A stretch of 64,000 nt of DNA. It comes from an uncultured Hyphomonas sp. GTDB lineage: Bacteria > Pseudomonadota > Alphaproteobacteria > Caulobacterales > Hyphomonadaceae. The notes under the pieces were generated by a model. That model saw nothing but the letters and a program-made list of their open reading frames with translations. It was not told the origin of the DNA and made no database searches. Made by a program: the position numbers and the translations under genes. The DNA lies in NCBI RefSeq assembly GCF_963677035.1, contig NZ_OY781472.1, positions 3,501,658 through 3,565,657 on the forward strand, read 5' to 3'. Positions 1 to 8,078 of this stretch are shown piece after piece. How positions within the stretch are numbered: the stretch's first letter is position 1; every line of letters starts with the position of its first letter.

Positions 1-1
1 C

Positions 2-631
2 GAGATCGGCGCCTGCCTTGGCATCCCCGTCATGACAGCGCATCGCTGCGTATTCTCTGATGGAGATGTGAACGGGAAAACGGTGCTGGTTACCGGCGGC
101 GCAGGCCGAGTGGGGTATTATGCAATCCAGTGGGCCGCACAGGCCGGGGCGCGTGTTATTGCAACGGCGGGCAATCTGAGTGACGAAGCGGACTGCCTCG
201 AAGCCGGAGCCGACATCGTGCTCAATCATCGCATGCCCGACTGGCCCGAAATGCTGCTCAACGCGACGGGCGGTGAAAAAGTGGACCGGGTCGTGGATGT
301 CGAATTTGGCGAGAATCTGGAAAAGGTGCTGGACGTTATCAACACCAATGGCGTGATTGCGACCTATTCCTCGTCCCACAATCAGCAGCCAGTACTGCCC
401 TTCTACCGCATGATGTTCATGGACCTCACGGTGCGCATGGTTATTGTCTACGCCATGCCTGAAGATGCCAAAGCACAGGCCATCGCCGATATCCAAGTGG
501 CACTAGAAGCCGGAAAGCTGAAACACCGGATTGCCCGCACCCTACCCCTCGCCAGATGTGCGGAAGCTCACGAACTGATCGAGACGGGAAAACTTCGCGG
601 GTGCCTCGTGGTAAATACTGAAGTTGGCTGA
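2..631 (+). CDS. Zinc-independent quinone oxidoreductase / MDR-family reductase, 3' part
   Basis: The reading frame is open from base 2 with no start codon before the window edge, so the gene begins outside and only the C-terminal ~209 residues are present. The visible part opens with GACLGIPVMTAHRCVF, typical of the medium-chain reductase fold, followed by a Rossmann nucleotide-binding turn (VLVTGGAGRVGYYAIQWA) and ends with the usual LPLARCAEAHELIETGKLRGCLVV tail (the last part binds no metal). Family members use NADPH to reduce quinones or enones. It is followed 4 bases later by the carboxylesterase gene, so the two are probably co-transcribed. Its substrate cannot be told from the sequence; a link to the quaternary-amine genes downstream is inferred only from position. 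Confidence 0.8.
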   Translation, partial: EIGACLGIPVMTAHRCVFSDGDVNGKTVLVTGGAGRVGYYAIQWAAQAGARVIATAGNLSDEADCLEAGADIVLNHRMPDWPEMLLNATGGEKVDRVVDVEFGENLEKVLDVINTNGVIATYSSSHNQQPVLPFYRMMFMDLTVRMVIVYAMPEDAKAQAIADIQVALEAGKLKHRIARTLPLARCAEAHELIETGKLRGCLVVNTEVG

Positions 632-635
632 TGTG

Positions 636-2228
636 ATGCTTGCACCTGTCCGGAAACTTCGAAAACTTACCGGAACAATCGCGGTAGTCATGCTGGGACT
701 CATTGCGGCATGCGCGTCTCTTATGGCCGAAGATCGTCCTCCTGAAGTCGTGGCGCCCGATGCGACGTATCAGGGCCTGGCCTGGCCAGAATTTGAAAAC
801 GGCGGCATTTTTCGGGGCATCCCCTTTGCCGCGCCGCCGATGGGGCCGCTGCGCTGGCAGCCACCTCAACCACCCCAAAAGGACGGCAAACCCGTCGTCG
901 CGACGCGCTATGCACCGGCCTGCATACAGGGCGATTATATCGTCGACTGGTACGCTGGCCTGATGGAGTCCTTCGGAGGCGACCCGGAGACCGTTGTCCG
1001 CCCGAATGGCGAAAGCGAAGACTGCCTTTACCTCAACATCTGGAGCCCGGATGCCACGCCGGGGGCAGATCTCCCAGTCATGGTGTGGATCCACGGCGGC
1101 TCCTACAAGGGCGGCTGGTCCTATGAGCCAAATTATGATGGCCGCAAACTCGCCGAACATGGCGTCATCGTCGTCTCGATCGCCTACCGCCTAGGCCCGC
1201 TGGGCTTCCTTGGCCCGAACGCGGTTCAGGAGGATGCCCCCATCAATTTCGGCACGATGGACCAGATTGCCGCGCTGCAATGGGTACAACGCAATATCCG
1301 CGCTTTTGGCGGTGATCCAGACAATGTCATGATTTTCGGTGAATCCGCAGGTGCAGCGTCAGTTGGGACACTGATCGTCACACCAGCGGCAGAAGGCCTG
1401 TTCCAACGCGCCGTCAGCCAGAGCGGCGGGTTCGAGTTTCTGCCCCGGCCGGACCGTAAGGACGCTGAGGCAGCTTTCGAAAAACTGGAAAAGGCGCTGG
1501 AAGCAAACGGTGCGCACCCGATGACAGCCTCAGCAGAGCAAATTCTCAATGCAAGCAATGCGGCCCTCACCGACTATGATTTTGGACCGGTAGTGGATGG
1601 CGGGCTACTTCCCCAACAACCTGCGGACCGCCTCGCTGCCGGAAACGTCAACGCATCCGACCTCATGATCGGGACCAATCGCGATGAATGGCTGATGTAT
1701 CTGGATCCGGCGACCATCGAGACAGACCTGGCAGACTGGACACTAGAGCATCCGTCCGCCGCGCCGCTGATTGAAGAGATGACAGCCAGAGATGGCGCCG
1801 CAGCCACGCTGGACCAGATTGAAACCGCGGAGCAAATGCGCTGCCCGGGTCAGGCGCTGGCAGACGCTTTGTCGGCCGCCTCAAAATCCGTCTATATCTA
1901 CGAATTCGACCGGGTACGGGCCGGCGCGCGTGAAGCCGGATTGGGCAGCTATCATGGCGCGGAGCTGCCTTACGTCTTCAATAGGCATGACGACTGGCTG
2001 CCAACCGATGCGGTTGACCGGCGTATCTCCGAATTCATGGTGAAAGCCTGGGCCCGGTTCGCCCGCACGGGCAACCTGAACGACGGTGATGGCGTCAATT
2101 GGCCAGCCTACAACCAGACCGGCGACGTCCTGAAAATCGATGACGTGCGTCAGGCTGCCCGCCCCGTCAGCGCCCCCCTGTGTGCAGTGCTTGAGGTGAC
2201 CGGAATGACCGCTCAGACGTCAGAATAA
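636..2228 (+). CDS. Type B carboxylesterase, predicted outer-surface lipoprotein
   Basis: A 530-residue alpha/beta-hydrolase of the carboxylesterase/cholinesterase family. I start at ATG 636 because the N-terminus MLAPVRKLRKL plus a hydrophobic run ends in the lipobox LIAAC; a TTG at 624 would add four residues. The oxyanion hole lies in WIHGGSYKGG, the nucleophile is Ser237 in GESAGAAS, a GTNRDEW segment sits where the acidic triad member is expected, and the catalytic His is in YHGAELPY (about residue 440). Length matches the family. It is translationally coupled to the BCCT transporter gene (TAATG overlap at 2226-2230). The context suggests it removes an acyl or alkyl ester from a substrate in the periplasm before uptake, possibly an acylcarnitine or choline ester; this is inference, since the family is broad. 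Confidence 0.85.
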   Translation: MLAPVRKLRKLTGTIAVVMLGLIAACASLMAEDRPPEVVAPDATYQGLAWPEFENGGIFRGIPFAAPPMGPLRWQPPQPPQKDGKPVVATRYAPACIQGDYIVDWYAGLMESFGGDPETVVRPNGESEDCLYLNIWSPDATPGADLPVMVWIHGGSYKGGWSYEPNYDGRKLAEHGVIVVSIAYRLGPLGFLGPNAVQEDAPINFGTMDQIAALQWVQRNIRAFGGDPDNVMIFGESAGAASVGTLIVTPAAEGLFQRAVSQSGGFEFLPRPDRKDAEAAFEKLEKALEANGAHPMTASAEQILNASNAALTDYDFGPVVDGGLLPQQPADRLAAGNVNASDLMIGTNRDEWLMYLDPATIETDLADWTLEHPSAAPLIEEMTARDGAAATLDQIETAEQMRCPGQALADALSAASKSVYIYEFDRVRAGAREAGLGSYHGAELPYVFNRHDDWLPTDAVDRRISEFMVKAWARFARTGNLNDGDGVNWPAYNQTGDVLKIDDVRQAARPVSAPLCAVLEVTGMTAQTSE

Positions 2229-3769
2229 TGGAAGATCCCGTGACCTCTCCCACACCCCACAAAACCGACTGGGTTGCCTTCCTGGGGGCCTCTGCCCTCG
2301 TGCTTGCAACCTGTATCCCACTGGTCCTGTTCCCCGGGGCAGGCGCCACCCTTCTGCCCCGCCTCTATGACTGGGTCGCCAGCAATTTCGGCCCGTTCTA
2401 CCTCCTGGCCGGCTCCGCAACGATCATCTTCCTGCTCTGGCTGGCGCTGGGCCGTTTCGGAAAGGTCAGGATTGGTGGCGCCGACACGGAAGCCGAATTT
2501 TCTCAACTGAGTTGGGCCGGCATGTTGTTCTGCGCGGGAGTTGGCGCAGGACTCATGTACTGGGCTGCGATCGAATGGGCCTACTATCTCGAAACGCCCC
2601 CTTTTGGCCTGACGGCCCGCAGCCAGGAGGCACAAAACTGGGCTTCCGCTTACGGATTGTTTCATTGGGGGCCTTCGGCCTGGGCCCTCTATTGCCTGCC
2701 GACCATTGCCATCGCATACGCTTATCACAATCGGGGTGGTAAAGTCCTTCGTCTGAGCACGGGGTGCCAGGGCTTTTCGTGGATCTCGCCGGAAACATTC
2801 GGCGGGCGCGTAATCGACCTTCTCTTCATGATCAGTCTTCTTGGTGGCGCAGGGTCATCACTTGGCTTCACGACACCGATGATTGCGGCGCTGATTGCGC
2901 GCATTTTTGGTGTGGAACCGACGTTCGGGATGGAAATCGGCGTGATGGCGGTCATCATCGCAGTGTTCGCAGCGAGCGCTGCCGCCGGCATCCGGAAAGG
3001 CATCAAGCGCCTGACAGATCTGAACATATGGCTGTTGTTCGCGTTTCTGGCTTTCGTCCTGATCTGCGGACCAACCGTCTGGTTGTTCAAAGCCGGGCTC
3101 AACGCGACGGGCCTGATGGTCCAGAACTTCATTCACCTGAACACCTGGACGGAACCGTTCGGAGAGACAGGATTCGTCAAGGACTGGACGATTTTCTATT
3201 GGGCCTGGTGGGTCGCCTATGGCCCCGTGGTGGGCCTGTTCGTTGCGCGGATATCGCGAGGGCGGACCATAAGGGAGATTGTGTTTGGCATGCTTGGGTT
3301 CGGTTCGCTCGGCGCAGGCCTATTCTTCATGATCCTTGGAAATTTCGGTCTCTGGCTGGAACTGAAACAGGGGCTCGACCTGACCGGTATGATCAACACT
3401 GACGGCGGATCCAAGGCGATTGCCGAGATGATCTTCCAGCTCCCCCTCCCCGGCCTCGCCGCTGCCGTTTTTGCGGTGTCCGCCATCGTATTCTCGGCTA
3501 CGACCTATGACTCCGCGTCCTACATTCTCGCGTCCAGCGCGACGCGGTCTCTTCCCGCAGGCAAGGATCCGGCGGCGTGGCAACGCATCTTCTGGGCATT
3601 GATGCTGGGCCTGCTGCCACTCAGCCTGCTTTTCGTTGGCGGACAGCGAGTAGTCCAAACTGCCGCGCTGATCGTCTCACTTCCCTTGCTGGTGATCGGG
3701 GTGCTGATCGCTGTATCCCTGATGAGGTTGCTCAGGGCCGACCATCCGAAAACCGGCAAACAGGATTAA
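2228..3769 (+). CDS. BCCT-family betaine/carnitine/choline transporter
   Basis: A 513-residue inner-membrane carrier with about twelve hydrophobic segments. The family signature is visible: a glycine-rich segment (GVGAGLMYWAAIEWAYYL, about residues 107-124), then LFHWGPSAWALYCLP, and later the aromatic run WTIFYWAWWVAYGP that corresponds to the trimethylammonium-binding and signature region of BCCT proteins. It lacks the long charged C-terminal tail of osmosensing members such as BetP, so a catabolic role rather than osmoregulation is more likely. The start codon overlaps the esterase stop (TAATG). It lies directly upstream of a beta-keto-acid cleavage enzyme and a thioesterase, which points to carnitine or a related betaine as substrate. 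The family is certain; the exact ligand is inferred. Confidence 0.9.
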   Translation: MEDPVTSPTPHKTDWVAFLGASALVLATCIPLVLFPGAGATLLPRLYDWVASNFGPFYLLAGSATIIFLLWLALGRFGKVRIGGADTEAEFSQLSWAGMLFCAGVGAGLMYWAAIEWAYYLETPPFGLTARSQEAQNWASAYGLFHWGPSAWALYCLPTIAIAYAYHNRGGKVLRLSTGCQGFSWISPETFGGRVIDLLFMISLLGGAGSSLGFTTPMIAALIARIFGVEPTFGMEIGVMAVIIAVFAASAAAGIRKGIKRLTDLNIWLLFAFLAFVLICGPTVWLFKAGLNATGLMVQNFIHLNTWTEPFGETGFVKDWTIFYWAWWVAYGPVVGLFVARISRGRTIREIVFGMLGFGSLGAGLFFMILGNFGLWLELKQGLDLTGMINTDGGSKAIAEMIFQLPLPGLAAAVFAVSAIVFSATTYDSASYILASSATRSLPAGKDPAAWQRIFWALMLGLLPLSLLFVGGQRVVQTAALIVSLPLLVIGVLIAVSLMRLLRADHPKTGKQD

Positions 3770-3793
3770 ACCCATTCGCTTGAAGGAATTGGT

Positions 3794-4708
3794 ATGAACA
3801 GAAACGTTATCATCACCTGCGCCGTCACCGGTTCCGGCGACTCCGCCGGAAAGTCACCTCATGTCCCGGTGACCCCGAAGCAGATTGCCGACGCCTCTAT
3901 CGAAGCCGCAAAGGCCGGCGCCGCGATCGCGCACATCCATGTCCGCGATCCGGAAACCGGCGCCCCCGCCCGCGATCCGAAACTGTATGCCGAAGTGGTC
4001 GACCGTATCCGCCAACAGGACACGGATGTTGTGATCAATCTGACGACGGGTATGGGCGGTGACCTGTATCTCGGCCCGGATGAAGCCCCCCTCGACCTGG
4101 CCCCGGAAACTGACTGTATCGGACAGGCTGAACGCATGGTCCATGTCGAAGCCCTGCGGCCGGAGATCTGTTCCCTGGATTGCGGCTCCTTCAATTATCC
4201 CGGCGGCAATTATGTTTACGTCTCCACACCGGACATGCTTCGCCTCGGCGCGAAACGTCTCCAGAAGGTGGGCGTCAAGCCGGAACTTGAAGTGTTTGAC
4301 CTCGGTCATGTGTCCTTCGCCAAACAATTGCTCGCGGAAGGATTGCTCGACGCACCGCCCCTGTTTCAGGTCTGCATGGGCGTGAAGTGGGCTGCGGAGG
4401 CCACCCCGCGAAATTTCATGACCATGGTAGAAAACCTGCCGGAGGGCGCCAACTGGGCGGGTTTTGCCCTGGGACAGATGGAGATGCCCATGGTTGCTCA
4501 GGCTGCACTGCTGGGCGGACATGTCCGCGTCGGCCTGGAAGACAACCTCTATCTGTCCCGAGGAAATCTCGCGACGAACGCGCAGCTCGTGGAACGGGCC
4601 CGCACCATCGTCGAGCACATGGGCGCCGCCGTTCAAACCCCGGCTGAAGCACGCGAAACGCTCAAGCTGAAGAAGCAGGATGCCGCAATCGACATGAAGG
4701 TGTCGTAA
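3794..4708 (+). CDS. Beta-keto acid cleavage enzyme (BKACE, DUF849); probably 3-dehydrocarnitine cleavage
   Basis: A 304-residue TIM-barrel enzyme. Members condense a beta-keto acid with acetyl-CoA and split it into acetoacetate and a new CoA ester. Zinc ligands fit the family: His47 and His49 in AHIHVRDPETG, and a glutamate in RVGLEDNLYLSRGN (about residue 249). The start ATG follows an AAGGAATT ribosome site. Two neighbours narrow the substrate: a BCCT carrier upstream and a thioesterase translationally coupled downstream (TAATG). The same pair is known in carnitine catabolism, where dehydrocarnitine yields betainyl-CoA and acetoacetate and the thioesterase frees glycine betaine. No carnitine dehydrogenase is in the window, so the assignment is likely but not proven; other BKACEs act on 3-keto-5-aminohexanoate and similar acids. 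Confidence 0.85.
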   Translation: MNRNVIITCAVTGSGDSAGKSPHVPVTPKQIADASIEAAKAGAAIAHIHVRDPETGAPARDPKLYAEVVDRIRQQDTDVVINLTTGMGGDLYLGPDEAPLDLAPETDCIGQAERMVHVEALRPEICSLDCGSFNYPGGNYVYVSTPDMLRLGAKRLQKVGVKPELEVFDLGHVSFAKQLLAEGLLDAPPLFQVCMGVKWAAEATPRNFMTMVENLPEGANWAGFALGQMEMPMVAQAALLGGHVRVGLEDNLYLSRGNLATNAQLVERARTIVEHMGAAVQTPAEARETLKLKKQDAAIDMKVS

Positions 4709-5109
4709 TGATCTCCGTCTACAAAGGTGTCGCCCATCCATGGCTGTGCGATGTGATGGGGCACATGACCACACGCCACTACGTTGCCATGTTCGATGAC
4801 GGATCCTATCACTTTCTGAATGAGGCTTTCGGCTGGAAGCCGGAAGATGCCTCTGCCCCGGGGTGGGCCGACGTGAAACAGGTCATTGAATATAATGACG
4901 AAGTCGCCGCCGGCAGTCTTCTCGAAGTCAAAGGCAGGATCGCCCGCGTGGGTGGAAAGTCGATCACGATACAATACGAGATGCACAACATCACCAAGGG
5001 TACGGTGGCCGCAACTCTCGAAGCCACATCCGTTTATTTCGACCTTACGGAAAGAAAAGCGGTTGCCATCCCGGACGATCTGAAAGCCCAGGCAGAGCAG
5101 TTCATGTAG
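4708..5109 (+). CDS. 4HBT hotdog-fold acyl-CoA thioesterase; probable betainyl-CoA thioesterase
   Basis: A 133-residue single hotdog domain with the family motif CDVMGHMTTRHYVAMFDDG (residues about 14-32), in which the aspartate/histidine region corresponds to the DxxGHxN catalytic signature of 4-hydroxybenzoyl-CoA thioesterases; here the asparagine position is threonine. It starts inside the stop codon of the BKACE gene (TAATG), so the two products are made together. In carnitine-degrading bacteria a thioesterase next to a BKACE hydrolyses betainyl-CoA to glycine betaine, and that is the favoured role. It is the last gene of the plus-strand operon and is followed by a hairpin at 5156-5182. 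Confidence 0.8.
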   Translation: MISVYKGVAHPWLCDVMGHMTTRHYVAMFDDGSYHFLNEAFGWKPEDASAPGWADVKQVIEYNDEVAAGSLLEVKGRIARVGGKSITIQYEMHNITKGTVAATLEATSVYFDLTERKAVAIPDDLKAQAEQFM

Positions 5110-5155
5110 GACGCGGTGCTCTGCCCCTCACAGCTTCCGATTTCCGTATAAAGAC

Positions 5156-5182
5156 AGTTCCCCTGAGAGTTTCAGGGGAACT
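5156..5182. terminator. Hairpin terminator between convergent genes
   Basis: An 11-bp perfect stem (AGTTCCCCTGA / TCAGGGGAACT) with loop GAGTT lies exactly between the thioesterase stop and the stop codon of the convergent sigma-factor gene. The flanks carry only short T-tracts (TTTAT on the plus side, TCTTTAT on the minus side), so it is probably a bidirectional terminator of moderate strength. Confidence 0.7.
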
Positions 5183-5752
5183 TTATCCCCGCACGTCTGT
5201 GGCCATTGCATCCAGCAGCCAGGCACGGGCAGCGCGCCAGCCGCGCTTAACGGTGGACTCCGAGGTGCCGGTCACCTCGGCAATCTCCTGATGGCTCATG
5301 CCGCCGAAATAGCGCAGTTCGACAATATCAGCTTTTTGCTTGTCGATCGCCGCGAGGCGGATCAGGGCCTTTTCAAGGACGTCAAAATCGACGCGGTCCG
5401 CCGCAACGCCCGGCAACCGCGTGACGAGCGTTACTTTCTGGTGGCGGCGCTTGTCTGACTGTTTCCTACGTGCATTGTCGATCAGGATTCGCCGCATGGC
5501 GCGGGCCGACAGAGCCAGGAAATGGGTCTTGTCCGCCCATTCGATCTGGTCGAGCTTGATCAGGCGCATGACGGCCTCGTTCACCAGGTCACCGGTCGCA
5601 AGGGAACTGTTCCGCTCGGCACGCAACAGCGCCGCCGATACCTGATTCAATTCACTATACAGCAGTGTGAATAACTGGTCACGGGCCGCAAGGTCTCCGT
5701 CCCGCCAGGCGTCAAGCAATCGTTTGGTTTCCAGTTCGTCTGTATCCGCCAC
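5183..5752 (-). CDS. ECF-type RNA polymerase sigma factor of the kinase-associated group
   Basis: A 189-residue sigma-70-family factor with region 2 (DLVNEAVMRLIKLDQIEW, then HFLALSARAMRRILIDNARRK) and region 4 (IVELRYFGGMSHQEIAEVTGTSESTVKRGW). The short form and the RILIDNARRK segment match the ECF subgroup found beside TPR-tailed Ser/Thr kinases in Xanthomonas, planctomycetes and others, where kinase activity can replace a classical anti-sigma factor. No anti-sigma gene is present here, but two Ser/Thr kinases lie in the divergent gene group. The start is GTG at 5752 after a GGAAGAGG ribosome site; no upstream ATG fits. It is divergent from the membrane-protein gene at 5896 across 143 bases, and may control that promoter. 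The kinase link is inference from known families. Confidence 0.9.
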   Translation of the reverse strand: MADTDELETKRLLDAWRDGDLAARDQLFTLLYSELNQVSAALLRAERNSSLATGDLVNEAVMRLIKLDQIEWADKTHFLALSARAMRRILIDNARRKQSDKRRHQKVTLVTRLPGVAADRVDFDVLEKALIRLAAIDKQKADIVELRYFGGMSHQEIAEVTGTSESTVKRGWRAARAWLLDAMATDVRG

Positions 5753-5833
5753 GTGCCTCTTCCTGTCCCGCCCGCGGGGATTGGATCACAGAGGGTCAGC
5801 CAAATCAAAGCCAAAAAAATAAATCTGGCCTGT

Positions 5834-5875
5834 TTGAACCGATATGCCCAGCTCCCGCGCCTTTTGCATTGAACC
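5834..5875 (+). promoter_or_regulatory. Repeated TTGAACC element upstream of the signalling operon
   Basis: TTGAACC occurs at 5834-5840 and again at 5869-5875, a centre-to-centre distance of 35 bases, in the 143-bp gap between the sigma-factor gene and the first gene of the signalling operon. GAACC-type motifs are common as -35 elements for ECF sigma factors, so one of these could be the sigma factor's own target. The second copy lies too close to the ATG at 5896 to be a -35 box for a normal leader. Tentative. Confidence 0.3.
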
Positions 5876-5895
5876 CCTGATGCAAGGAGCAAGCC

Positions 5896-6447
5896 ATGGA
5901 CGAGACCCTGCGATCGATACCGGCCGATGCGTGGCCTCTGATTGACATACTTTTCAACGTAACCTGCGCCATTACCGCCATCTGGCTCGCCACGACCGTT
6001 TTCGTGTTGTGGCGCCGGCATTCGTCAAATCTCACGACCGCCAGCTCCGCCAGCCCCAACAAGAAGGCGACACCTGACTTTTTGTCAGTCGACGAAAAGG
6101 CCCGCAAGGAGGCCATCAAGCGCGGCGAGCAGTTCGAAAAGCAACTGGACAAGCGGGACCGTGAAGACGAACGCGCAGCCCGCCGGCTCGCCCGCGCCAA
6201 GGAAACGCGCATGGGGCGGATCGCCCGTCTCATCTCGTTGTTCATGGCCTTGTTTTCCCTGGCCACCGTGGTGTCGGGAACGGTGTTTCAGGTGACCTTC
6301 ATGGGGCGCATCTGGGAACAATATTCGGCCTCTGAACGCCTGCTGGGCGTCATTAAGGCCCACCCGATCGGTGTCGCCGTCACGGTCATCGTCATCCTCT
6401 ACAACCTCGTTACCTTCGTCACCAACCGCAAATGGGAGGACAACTAA
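5896..6447 (+). CDS. Membrane protein with cytoplasmic charged coiled-coil, first gene of signalling operon
   Basis: A 183-residue protein with no family I recognise. A hydrophobic segment at residues about 15-40 is followed by a strongly charged helix (about 62-110, rich in Arg/Glu/Lys/Asp, e.g. KQLDKRDREDERAARRLARA) and then two more hydrophobic segments at about 113-135 and 155-177, ending in a short charged tail. The start ATG follows a clean AAGGAG site. The stop is 2 bases before the SPFH gene start and that gene's GGGAGGA ribosome site is inside this coding region, so the two are tightly coupled. A plausible job is to anchor the soluble SPFH coiled-coil protein at the inner membrane; this is inferred from gene order and the shared coiled-coil character only. 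Confidence 0.7.
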   Translation: MDETLRSIPADAWPLIDILFNVTCAITAIWLATTVFVLWRRHSSNLTTASSASPNKKATPDFLSVDEKARKEAIKRGEQFEKQLDKRDREDERAARRLARAKETRMGRIARLISLFMALFSLATVVSGTVFQVTFMGRIWEQYSASERLLGVIKAHPIGVAVTVIVILYNLVTFVTNRKWEDN

Positions 6448-6449
6448 TC

Positions 6450-8078
6450 ATGGCATCCGAGCCCGTCATTCTCAGTGATCCGCGCATGCTGGCCGAGTTC
6501 ATGCGCCAGTCTGAATTCAAATCCTTCTTCGAAAAAAGGTTCGCCGTCCCGCCGGACTATGCGGCCCTCCTGTTCAAGAACGGCCAGCTGATAGATGCCT
6601 TCAAAGGCGGTCATTTCTCTGTGGGCGGCGTTGTCGACAAGCTGAAAGGGATCGTCGGCGGGTCCACGCACATTGGCATGATGATCGCGGACCTGAAGCC
6701 GTTCTCAGTACAGACGGCTCTGAAGGCCCTGTCGAAAGACAAGGTCGAGATCGCCGGCGTAGCAACGCTGGAACTTCAGGTCGATCCGGACAAACCGTCG
6801 AACATTCTGGGCATGATGCATGGCGTCACACGTTCCGGCGAGGACCCGGAAACACCTGGACGCAAGGCCCTGTCTAAGGCCGATGTCATGGACCGTATCC
6901 GTCCGCACCTGAGCGACCGCGTCTTCGAAGCCGCTATCGGCCGCGTAGATGCCGCGGAAGTCCGCGGTCAGACCGGCCTGCAGGACATGATCCAGGCTGA
7001 AATCATGCAGGAAGTTAAGCGTATCGCCGGAGATCTCGGGCTCCTTGTTCGTGCCGTTTCGATCGAATGGGCGATCAATTCCGATGAAGTCGCCGAGATG
7101 CAGCGGGCTGAAGCCGACCGCCGCCAGGATGCACTCGATCACCAGCTTGAACTCATCAAACGCGAAATCGAACGCGAACAGGACGCCACCGAGATCAAGC
7201 TGAAATCTCATACCGACCTCCTCAAACTGCAGAACGCGTCAGAAGATGAACTTAAGCAGATGGCGCTCAAAAGTGAGATCGAGTTCCTCGATGCTCGCGA
7301 GAACGCCAAGCGTCGGCAGGAACTGGAGGCACTGGCGCACGAGATCAAGTCGCTTGAGATCGAACGCAAGGCCCGTTTCGACGATGCACTGGCAACGGCG
7401 CGGAACGAGTCAGACCTGTTGGACATCCGCAAGCGCCAGGCGGCTGTCGAACGCGACATCGCCCTGATTGAGCAAAACCAGGCCGACCAGATGCGCAAGT
7501 CGGGTGCCTTCACAGACGTGGAGATCACTGCCGCCGTCCAGAAGCAGCAGGCCGATCACATCGCTCGTCTGCAGGAAATTGAGATCCGCGGAAATGAGGC
7601 TGAAGCCAGCCTGAAGATCAAGCTGGCCGGGGCCGACACACAGAACGAGGTCTCGCTGCTGGATGCAAAGACGCGCGCCAAGACCAGCGAGATCAATGCC
7701 TTCAAGAACATGTCGCCTGAACAAATTCTGGCCATCAATGCTGGCTTGTCCGCAGACGTCGCGCAGGTGCTGGCTGAACAGGCCCGCGCCAATAGTTCCT
7801 CTTCAGCTGAAACCATGGATGCGATGCGCGACATGGTGGAAGCGGCAACCGCCGCACAGATCCGCTCGGAAGAACAGGCCCGGGAAATGTTCCGCATGGG
7901 CATGGATGGTGCCGTCGGTGTCGCGCATGGCGCAGGCGGGAAAGACGGCGGCTCTGCCTCAGTCGGTAACGGGTCTGCCGCCGGGGCCCCCGCGACGGTG
8001 GAGTGCCAGAAATGCCGTGCCGTAAATAACGCCAAGGCCAATTTCTGCAAGCAGTGCGGTCACAAGCTCCGGACATGA
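6450..8078 (+). CDS. SPFH/band-7-like protein with long coiled coil and C-terminal zinc ribbon
   Basis: A 542-residue protein. The start is ATG 6450, 9 bases after GGGAGGA; the longer frame start at 6432 has no ribosome site. Residues about 30-215 look like an SPFH (band 7) domain: they begin with the segment PPDYAALLFKNGQLIDAFKGG, contain a beta-rich section (VEIAGVATLELQVD) and end with the typical IQAEIMQEVKRIAGDLGLLVRAVSIEW helix-strand unit. Residues about 220-440 are almost entirely charged heptad-like helix. A low-complexity Gly/Ala/Ser linker leads to a zinc ribbon with Cys519, Cys522, Cys533 and Cys536. No membrane segment is seen. SPFH proteins form ring-like scaffolds on membranes. 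Its tail ribbon is matched by ribbons on the next two gene products, which suggests a common complex. Confidence 0.8.
   Translation: MASEPVILSDPRMLAEFMRQSEFKSFFEKRFAVPPDYAALLFKNGQLIDAFKGGHFSVGGVVDKLKGIVGGSTHIGMMIADLKPFSVQTALKALSKDKVEIAGVATLELQVDPDKPSNILGMMHGVTRSGEDPETPGRKALSKADVMDRIRPHLSDRVFEAAIGRVDAAEVRGQTGLQDMIQAEIMQEVKRIAGDLGLLVRAVSIEWAINSDEVAEMQRAEADRRQDALDHQLELIKREIEREQDATEIKLKSHTDLLKLQNASEDELKQMALKSEIEFLDARENAKRRQELEALAHEIKSLEIERKARFDDALATARNESDLLDIRKRQAAVERDIALIEQNQADQMRKSGAFTDVEITAAVQKQQADHIARLQEIEIRGNEAEASLKIKLAGADTQNEVSLLDAKTRAKTSEINAFKNMSPEQILAINAGLSADVAQVLAEQARANSSSSAETMDAMRDMVEAATAAQIRSEEQAREMFRMGMDGAVGVAHGAGGKDGGSASVGNGSAAGAPATVECQKCRAVNNAKANFCKQCGHKLRT

Noticed and set aside
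441..1160. Long minus-strand frame across the carboxylesterase
   Set aside because: It is antisense to a gene with complete catalytic motifs, has no ribosome site and an Arg/Cys-rich, domain-free translation.
5268..5280. Palindrome-like GGTGCCGGTCACC in the sigma-factor gene
   Set aside because: It lies within coding sequence for the conserved VTGTSES segment and is explained by codon choice.
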